Assembly (NCBI GenBank): GCA_964036295.1
Contig: OZ038463.1
Coordinates: forward strand, 20,695,069 to 20,759,068
Origin: Plumapathes pennacea
Taxonomy: Eukaryota > Cnidaria > Anthozoa > Antipatharia > Myriopathidae
Length of the DNA: 64,000 nt
Reading direction: 5' to 3'
Made by a program: the position numbers and the translations under genes. The stretch's first letter is position 1. The number at the start of each line of letters is the position of its first letter. This document shows, one piece after another, positions 56,379 to 64,000 of the stretch. The notes under the pieces were generated by a model. The model had not been told where the DNA came from and searched no databases. It saw only the letters and a program-made list of their open reading frames with translations.

Positions 56379-57323
56379 CTACTTTGCATCCTTATTAGAA
56401 AACCAAGGACTTGTTCTCGTGTTAGAATAATGACCGTGAGTGTGATCGTAAGCGTAAATATCGCCTAATCCGCCATTTGTTCCACGTTTCCATCCAAAGT
56501 CAGGATTCTTCAATCCAAACTCATTACACAAAGCTTGATATTTTCCTTTCTCAACAAGATTATTCAACGCATCAAAAGCATCTGTATTAGGCAAAGCGAC
56601 ACCCAACTCGTATAATACCCTTCCTATGCTAAAGTAAACATGAAATTCAATTAAACTTTGAATTACTTTTGAATAATTTTCATCAAGTCCAATACTGTAT
56701 CCATAAGTGGCACACCAAACAGCAAAGCTTAATTGTTGCGGCCAAAATGCTATGTCAGGTCCTGCTAATCACTTTTTCGCCTGTTTTGAAGTCGTAAAAG
56801 CAAGCGTTTCATTCATAAAAACGTTTTTCATCTTTGCAACGAAGAACTTGTTAGGCGTGATGTAAATTTTCAAATCTGTAGGCACCGGTTTTGTGGAGTG
56901 ATTGAAAGGAGTAGGATGGAGGTTATAAGTTTCCGTCGTCAATAATAATGTGTATGGAAATAAAACTCTTCTTCCTAAATCTTCTTTCAAGTCTTTGAAA
57001 AAGTGTTTGGGTGAACTAAAAAGTTTCCCCCTCCTTCGTTGGTCCAGATGTCTCTTGTGGCTCCTGGTCCATTAGCAGTATCTTTCCATGATGTAATAAA
57101 TTTTCCGTTTGCGTCGTATTCATAATGTTTTTTTTTGTCATTCGCGTCAGGAAAATGTTTTTTTGAACATATCATAAGCCTCTTTATTTACTTTTGGAAA
57201 CATTTTATGAAAAATGGCAGATTCACCTGTTGTTGGTCCAGCAGCGAGATCTGAATTAAATTTTTTGTGCGGAACTTACTGCTCTTAGTTTATTTCCTTC
57301 GCCGAGTATTGCTTTCTTGCTCA
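56379..57323 (-). pseudogene. Decayed ~310-codon gene of the same insert
   Basis: Minus strand from an ATG at 57323. Readable blocks lie in three frames: 57323-57180 with at least one shift, 57175-56995, then 56990-56379 after another shift near 56990. An in-frame TGA at 56769 interrupts the last block and the frame ends at 56379. Characteristic segments include PGATRDIW, FPYTLLLTTETYNLHP and DIAFWPQQLSF. The length and aromatic-rich, beta-like composition would suit a virion structural protein, but I cannot assign it. It is clearly inactive. Confidence 0.5.
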
Positions 57324-57544
57324 TGTTTTGTATTGTTTAATACGAAACAATAAACTTTTAAATCTCATATGGAGGAGGTGCGGTTGGTTCTAGCCTTTGG
57401 TCTCTACTTCTAATGCTGGATGTGTATGTTAATATCCAAGCTATTCAAGAAGTTTTCGATTGTCGAAGAAGTTTCAAAAGTTCTTCCGCAAAATCTCTCA
57501 TGCTTTGTTATCTTTTTAGAGATCCTCCCTTTTTTTGGAATCTT

Positions 57545-57690
57545 ATATACAAACAAAGACTGTATTGTTATGGAAAGTAGTGGCCGGGTTTTGAAAAGTT
57601 TAGCCCAGCTAAGAAACAGTTCAAATAACATTTGACTTATAGTCATTATACAGTACACGATTAAAACAGCTGAGCAGTTAAAAAAACGGA
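57545..57690. repeat. Dispersed repeat, empty site for transposon 2
   Basis: ATACAAACAAAGACTGTATTGTTATGGAAAGTAGTGG is continuous here and split by transposon 2 at 9085/11343. Confidence 0.85.
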
Positions 57691-57755
57691 CCAGCAGAAC
57701 CCCTTGTGATCAACCCATCAGACAACGCGGTGCGGGAAGGTCGCCCGTGAACGAA

Positions 57756-57815
57756 AAACATTAAAAAATGACATGGTGTTCAGATTAGTACCCACGCAGG
57801 GCGTGGGAATAATAC
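57756..57815. repeat. GC hairpin repeat (copy of 15400-15445)
   Basis: ACATGGTGTTCAGATTAGTACC followed by the hairpin CCCACGC-AGG-GCGTGGG, then AATA. Confidence 0.8.
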
Positions 57816-57849
57816 TGAGATCGGAAACTGACGCCCATAAACAAGGAGG

Positions 57850-58455
57850 CCATACGTAAAATTAAGTAAAACTAAAGACATAGATAGGAGTTCTATCTAT
57901 GCCTGAGTGTATTGTTCCCCTCTAAGCGTTCTTAAAACATGTAGGCATCTGTTTGCTTTAACTAGTTTCTGTCTGACATGAGAGTTGAACTTGAAAACAA
58001 TCTGCCGCGTTACGCCTTGTTAACAGGCTCGTATTTTGTAGTACAATTCTTCTTTCTCACAATGCGTTCGTTACACTTGCTGAGGTTGCAGGACATGTTG
58101 TTTTCTTTAGACTAATTAAAAACTGTTTCACTAGGCTCGCCGATGTATATTACCGTTGTAAACTGGAGAAACTATAGTGAAATCATCTGCTTACTTAAAA
58201 AGGGCCGGGGTGCCATTGTAAAAAAATCTAAATTCTATCCTTAAGAAAAATATTAAATAGGTATAGCCCACTTAAACTGCTTTGTTGACTGCCTTCCAGC
58301 TACACTGAAAATCGCCAGAGGAAATGCTCTGATGTCTACCGTACAGGAAACTTTGATACCAGAGTTTACTATGTATGGGTTTAGAGGTAGTAATTGTTTC
58401 AGTTTAGCTGACAATAGGTTGTGATTCACAGTGAGTCAAACGCTTTGCTAAAGCC
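57850..58455 (-). pseudogene. LINE reverse transcriptase fragment, heavily decayed
   Basis: Minus strand. From 58450 down, one frame begins with a FSKAFDSL-like block (RT motif with catalytic Asp), and after shifts a DDFT block followed by NNMSCNLSKCNE and KKNCTTKYEPVN can be read; this is the palm and following region of a CR1/L2-like RT, different from the 12-14 kb LINE. Many stops and shifts. It is cut at 58455-58463, where the segmental duplication begins. Confidence 0.65.
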
Positions 58456-60628
58456 CATCGTAACTTCATATTTAAAACATCCGTTTGCAGTAAAAATATT
58501 TATTACTGAAGCGTATTATTTCACTTTCATTATAGATCGATTGGAAAACCCCTCTCCCGTTTCCTAAGAAATCTTCATCTGGCATTTTTACCATCAAAGC
58601 AAAGCTATACAACGAGTTCGATTAAAGAGAGTCATTTGATTTATCCTGGGTGAAAAATGTAATAGAGTTAACGAGGAAAGTACATTCAGGTAAAACGTCC
58701 TAGCAAAAAGCTGCGAGTCTTATATCAAATAATATCTGATGCTTTGATTTATAAGATTTCCCCCGTAGACGTACAGTACATTTATTTTGAACCAAGTAAT
58801 CATAGGGCGACCTCGTGGTTTCCCTGCGCTACTCTCGTGTTCTCCCAACTTCCCATGTGTTTAGATGGAGGCTATATCACACGGTAACGCGTTATATATT
58901 TCTTAATTTTAAAGCAGCAATATGAATCTGAAAACCATGAAAACGTATCAATACTACGGGGTTATTACACGGAAGGAGTGCAATACGGCGGTGTATTTTT
59001 ACCAGTCGATTTTTTCGAGCCTGCTTCAGGCGACGAAAAATTAAACTTACGAATAAAATACAGCCGTATTGCACAACTTTCGTGTCATAAATTGTTTATT
59101 ATACAACTATAAATACAATAATTCACAATTATTCTACTCGGGATTGCCGAATATGGATGATAAATAACTAACGAGGTGCCTCGCCGAGTTGTTTATTTAC
59201 CATTTTACATTCGGCTAACCTGAGTAGAATAATTGTTTTATTAAAAACTGGATCAGAAGTTACTCTGCGATGTAAGAAATACTGGAAGAAGATTTAACTT
59301 CCGCTCTAAGATTACAATGATCACATTACTGCAACTAAGACAACGCCTTTGCGAACGAGCTAATGGCTGAAGGAATGAAAATCAAGTGAAAACTACATTT
59401 TCATGGAAATTACACGGCACAAATACTCTCAGAAGGAGTTTTCAAAAAAATCGGTGATGTACTAAAACTGTTGAAAACGTGGACGCTGGTACAGTTGTAA
59501 ACATCGAGAGGGAATCACTTTCCGTGCTCGCCATGTGCGACGTTTGTGATGCTGTTGAAACTGACAACTGCCGGCTGTCCTGAACGAGAACTAAGCTGGA
59601 GATGCTTGAACATCAACAAGGAAGAAGCGATCGATCATGGCTGCTCGTATAGACTTGAGCTAAGGTGCCGTCTTGTTCCCTTTGCTGATGTGTAAAAACA
59701 CTTGAGGCATGCACTTATTTCGTGTTGGCTTATTCTTCAATTAGTGTTGTAAATTTGTCTCACCCGGGACTTGCAAGGCACTCTGAAAAGGTCGTGAAAT
59801 CTGAGAAATCTGCTTTTGAAAAAGAGTGTCACTTCATTAAAACTTTGCCGAATCAAGAAGCGAGAGTCGTCGATCCACATGCTGGGGAAGTTAAGCTACC
59901 CTGCAGTTTTTAAAGAATATTTGTCTGGACATATTCAAGGCTTAGTGGGTAAATGTCCCCAAGGTAGCCAGTGATAAAATCGGTTACCCTTAACTTGTTT
60001 AGTTACTCTTCACCTTGATACAAAGTGAATTTTTCCAGGGTAAAATGTCTCATGTGACCACAGATATATCAGTGTTGCAACAAAAATTTGAACGACCCGC
60101 ATGCGCAGGATCAGCGCAGCAATTATCTTCACTTTGAACTGGTTTATTCTGCTGAATTGAAATTTAAACTGACTCCGTAAACCAGGGCTAGCCAAAAGTT
60201 AAATTGTATTTTTAGAACATACGGCAGTCCAAAGCTTGTTTACAAAATCGGCCCTTTGTGTTTGTGAACTCAAAAGGAAATATCGTGTTGTGTCTTAAAT
60301 TTTGCATAACGTGCGGCGACTTCCCTATTCAAACAATATAAATAGATGATCCGCGTACCAGCAGCTCCAGCAAGCCAATAAATTGCTGTTGAAAGAACCG
60401 GTCTATCAAAAGAAATGACTGTACGATAAAATGACAACAGTTAGTAGTAAAGTAACAATAAATTATTTGTGTTACCTCCATGTTTAGCGTTATTAAAATA
60501 ATTTCGTTTGTGTCAGTCATTAACCCCAGTAATATTAAAAACTCGCAGCTTTCCCTTTTATCCTCTAACTCAATCAATGAAATTGCAAACGTTTATCTAC
60601 ATTTTTTATTATTATTTTATTTGCCGCC

Positions 60629-60829
60629 TTGTTGCCACGCATGATTTACGCTAATCTTGCTCCGGAGGATAGTTTAATGGCACATATTTTACATAATTAT
60701 TTAAACTTAGCCATCCAAGCTTTGTCAGGACAAGGTACAGATCAGTCTTATAATTTAGTGCAATCCTCCAGCAATAGCCAGGTGCCTCGATCACTTGAAT
60801 CATCTGAGAGCAGCACATCGCCATTTTGA
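60629..60829 (+). CDS. Short ORF, duplicate of 41598-41798
   Basis: Encodes the same 66-residue peptide as copy 1, with no nucleotide difference seen over the frame. See that entry for doubts. Confidence 0.3.
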   Translation: MLPRMIYANLAPEDSLMAHILHNYLNLAIQALSGQGTDQSYNLVQSSSNSQVPRSLESSESSTSPF

Positions 60830-60976
60830 TCGCTTTTCATATACCGGCCTGAAACTGTTTCGTACTGAGTGGCACATCGGAAGTTATCTTTACTTGTTCT
60901 TCTGATGTACAAACGGCTGGTTTTCCTGGAGTATCCCTAGATAAAACGGAGGTATAAGATTATTATTAAATGAATT

Positions 60977-61201
<225 letters not shown>

Positions 61202-61567
61202 GTAGTGTCGTAGTATTTAATGTAACTTTAATTTGCACGTTCCATCTTTTCTCTGTTTCTCTCTTCTATATTTTTTGAGCTGATTTGGAAGCAAAAAACT
61301 ATTAGTATTTGAAAATAATTTCATCTATAATACTGACTAATGTTTACCCCTCTTGTCGTACCAAGGAGGCGGAAGGTTGGATTCCGCACCGCTCTCAGGT
61401 TTGTCGATTTTTTGTTTATTTTATTTTGCCACGCTATATATGTTTTTTTTTTCGTACAAAATTATCTTTTTTTGGATATCTTTATTTAAACCATTCATAT
61501 TGGTATGTTCTAATTACGAGGGGGTACTTTGGAAAATTGTGGGTTAAAGGAATAGTAGACATCTCAC

Positions 61568-62329
61568 CTGCAATTGAACACTCCTACGGGTAATCCCCAG
61601 TGTATACGTTTTATTGAATGCCCAACGATTGACGACCACAAATTTTCCGGATGCACCTTTGCGACATGTTTTAAGAATGAATTCTACATGCGGGGAAGAT
61701 AAAAATGTAATCGAGCTTTTTAGAAAATATTAAGTAATATTATGCATTCACCGGCATATGCCAGCTCAAACGTTCCACGAATAACAACAGCGACAATAAA
61801 TAATAATTATAGTCACACAATTAAGTTATGAGCTCATTTGATGATAGACAAGAGTGTTGATGATAAGGACGAAGCCTAAAATTTACGGCGTAAATATACT
61901 ATATGGCAGCTAATTAAGTTCTCTTCTATGTTTCACATCACACTTACCAGTGTACTTGGGGTGCGTAATGCGACCTGTGAAGGAAAGCCGCCCTGTCGGT
62001 AAACCGTCTTCTCCAGTTTCAACTTTTAAAAGCGCTTGTGCACTTGCACTGAGGTTTGCATTCCTCAAACAGGAACGGATAACACATTTCGATCTGACGC
62101 ACTGACCCAAAGTTGCTGTTAACTGCAGTAACACGGCAAGGATAAGTACCTAATATGGGAAACAGAGATAATTTTAATAAGATAACGTTGTATTGGTCAC
62201 AATTATCCTATTACATATAGGCAAACTTATTCAGAAACAGACAAACATAAAGAACATAACAGTGATAAAATATGAAATGTCTTATATCAAGTAATACATA
62301 CTTACCGCTGATGATCTTGTCAAACACAT
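61568..62329 (-). CDS. Gene C: secreted-family gene, exons 1-3
   Basis: Minus strand: exon 1 62329-62306 (MCLTRSSA, in-frame TAA 12 bp upstream), exon 2 62149-61948, exon 3 61683-61568. Donors GTAAGT, GTAAGT, GTGAGA; phases 0, 1, 0 as in A and B, and exon 3 is 116 bp as in B. The split signal peptide continues VLILAVLLQLTATLG. Sequons NLS and NKT; four cysteines. The third intron would start at 61567 and run into the segmental duplication; I did not find exon 4, so the gene may be truncated or its end lies far away. A TATAAAT lies near 62369-62375, about 45 bp before the ATG. Sequence similarity to A and B is low; the call rests mainly on structure. Confidence 0.65.
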
Positions 62330-63263
62330 TTTCCAAACTTATGATCTGTTCTGTGCGAATATCTCTCATTTATAGCAAGTTTTTGCCTAATTTCCCTGTT
62401 GACCTTGAAGCTGTAATGTTTAAATAAAAGCATGGTATTTCTTCCTGTATTTTTCTGAAATCCAAACAGGTGATAGGCCGAGTCCGCAGGATATTAAGCA
62501 AGTTGGGGACAGAGAGCAGAACATAACGCCTTCACATTTACCTAATGGCTCAGTCCAATATGCCCAAGGGCAACTTTCCCTTCTCTTGGTGGATACAGCA
62601 GATGTTTCACACGAAATAGAGAACATGGAACGTCTTTGTTATCTATATTTGGATCAGCTTCTTGTGAGTGAAATGCGCACATGGCCTATTTGAAAACTCC
62701 GTCTTCCGAATACATATTGTCACTCTTTCCGGACCATGCGGATCTCCATGCATTAGCATAAAGCGATTTCAAAAACATAAAACTTCCGCCACATCCCTCC
62801 TTTGGTGCGACATTTTTTTTTTCTTTTTTCTTGCCCAAAAAAAACTCAAATAGGGTCTTTAAAATATTTAAAATTGTAATTGAATTTCCAAAACTGGTAT
62901 AATTAATGAGATACAATTATGTTTTGTATTTTCGCACGAAAGAGTTGGTTGACGATTGTGCAAACTTATCTATATATGTAGTTCGATTAAAGTGCAAGTG
63001 AATTTATATTTATTATATTAATCATTTCCGCGTAGTCAACAAGTCACGGTCATTGTATATCTATTCATTGGATATATTTCACACAACAACACTCCATGAC
63101 TGACTACGTAAGTAATTTTGGCCGATTGCGTATTACTAGTGTATTGTTTGTTTTAGACTAAAAGTAACTATACTTTGCTTGATGACAATCGTGACATATA
63201 ATTAAAGAAGATATAATCAGAGGCAGTCTACTTGTGGCCTAAAAATATATTAATACAACTTAC
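62330..63263. other. No recognisable gene
   Basis: Apart from the gene C promoter region nothing is recognised. Confidence 0.4.
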
Positions 63264-63366
63264 TGACATCAATGTTCTTTTCTCCCAAGTAGTACCTTCC
63301 TGCATCAGTTTTCAACACAGCACAGTAGTTTGTCCAGGCAGTTTTAGAGCTTTTAGTCCACCCACG
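63264..63366 (-). CDS. Isolated candidate exon, unrecognised
   Basis: Acceptor ACAATACCAG at 63376-63367, then 34 codons plus one base, then donor GTAAGT at 63263-63258 (phase 0 in, phase 1 out, the same phases as exon 2 of the secreted family). The peptide includes AWTNYCAVLKTDAGRYYLG, protein-like with aromatic and glycine residues. It could be an inner exon of another member or of an unrelated gene extending past the window. No start or neighbour exon was identified. Confidence 0.4.
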
Positions 63367-63663
63367 CTGGTATTGTTTTTAGTCTTTTTTTTTCTATGAC
63401 TGCAAGGACAGATACTTAATAATCATTGCAAACTTTGCAGGTAATGTGTTCTTGCCAGAATTCTATCCAAAGTTTTGGGTTTATTTTTCATAACTAAATT
63501 AAATTGTTGTAAGTAACACAGAGCTATTCAGAACTTGATCAGTGTTTATGAATACTAATCGGTCATTTTTAACCCCAAACAGGAAAATACTGTGAACCTG
63601 CGTAATACATTATTATCAAATAAAAAAACAATTTAATATTTCGAGCTATTAGTGTGCTTAAAG

Positions 63664-64000
63664 TTCCTTTATTACACAACTTCACATTTTCGAGTGCAAA
63701 TAAAGGCCAAAACGAGTGAAAAGATGGAAACATATTGCATTCGTCAGAAACCAGATCAGCTGGTTTATTAGCTTATGTGAAAATTTTCGCAAGCAAAGTT
63801 TACGACCACGTCATTTTTTGTTCCATTTTGCGCGCTGCGAGAACCTTTGCCCTACTTCGTTTGTCGTATAATGAACAATATATTGCACGAAAATGTGTGC
63901 AATACGGATATATTTTTACTCACCAGTTGTATTTTTCTTGCCTGAAGCAGGCTTGAAAACAAATAAAACCGACTCGTGCAAATATTTCACCGTATTGCAC
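63664..64000. mobile_element. MITE-like repeat with terminal hairpin, reaches window end
   Basis: Same family as 43665-43960. The right part is a hairpin: GTGCAATACGGATATATTTTTA at 63897 and CACCGTATTGCAC at the last bases of the window. Confidence 0.7.

Overview
The window looks like intergenic and intronic DNA from an animal with a compact, AT-rich, repeat-loaded genome, most likely an anthozoan cnidarian such as a stony coral. Reasons: GT-AG introns with consensus donors; spliced genes encoding small secreted proteins; CR1/L2-type LINEs with a PHD finger and a 2A-like motif; a Ty3/gypsy element; Harbinger, Kolobok-like and Penelope-like remnants; long TA and TTA microsatellites. The species assignment is inference. 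No rRNA, tRNA or CRISPR was seen.

Layout. 1-5.6 kb: little coding signal, one Harbinger transposase fragment. 5.66-7.79 and 9.09-11.34 kb: two ~2.2 kb DNA transposons with inverted arrays of short subterminal repeats; the second has an empty site at 57.56 kb. 12.0-14.7 kb: a broken LINE. 15.1-17.5 kb: GC hairpins and a 1.3 kb palindrome-ended repeat, recurring inverted at 46.86-48.12 kb. 20.45-23.85 kb: a Ty3/gypsy element with two identical 165 bp LTRs, a 5 bp target duplication and an internal deletion removing protease and the RT active site. 35.5-42.4 kb is duplicated at 58.5-61.5 kb; the first copy holds a 1,865 bp TTAA-flanked element (THAP remnant, 107 bp inverted repeats) absent from the second. 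50.91-53.70 kb: a CAC-ended element with a CAG target duplication, inserted in the last coding exon of a spliced gene. 55.6-57.3 kb: a decayed, possibly virus-derived segment.

Host genes. Assembling exons by splice sites and reading phase gives a family of short secreted glycoproteins, all on the minus strand: gene A (25.8-29.6 kb), partial gene G (33.1-33.7 kb), gene B (46.2-48.8 kb), orphan first exon E (50.9 kb) and gene C (61.6-62.3 kb). In A, B and C a signal peptide is split by a phase-0 intron, followed by a phase-1 intron and a third exon of 113 or 116 bp; proteins A and B are about 159 and 145 residues. I do not recognise the family. This cluster is the best candidate for something undescribed. 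An unrelated spliced gene D lies at 53.7-55.3 kb.

Most of the rest is mobile DNA. Several insertions can be verified within the window, because an empty or paralogous site is present elsewhere in it.
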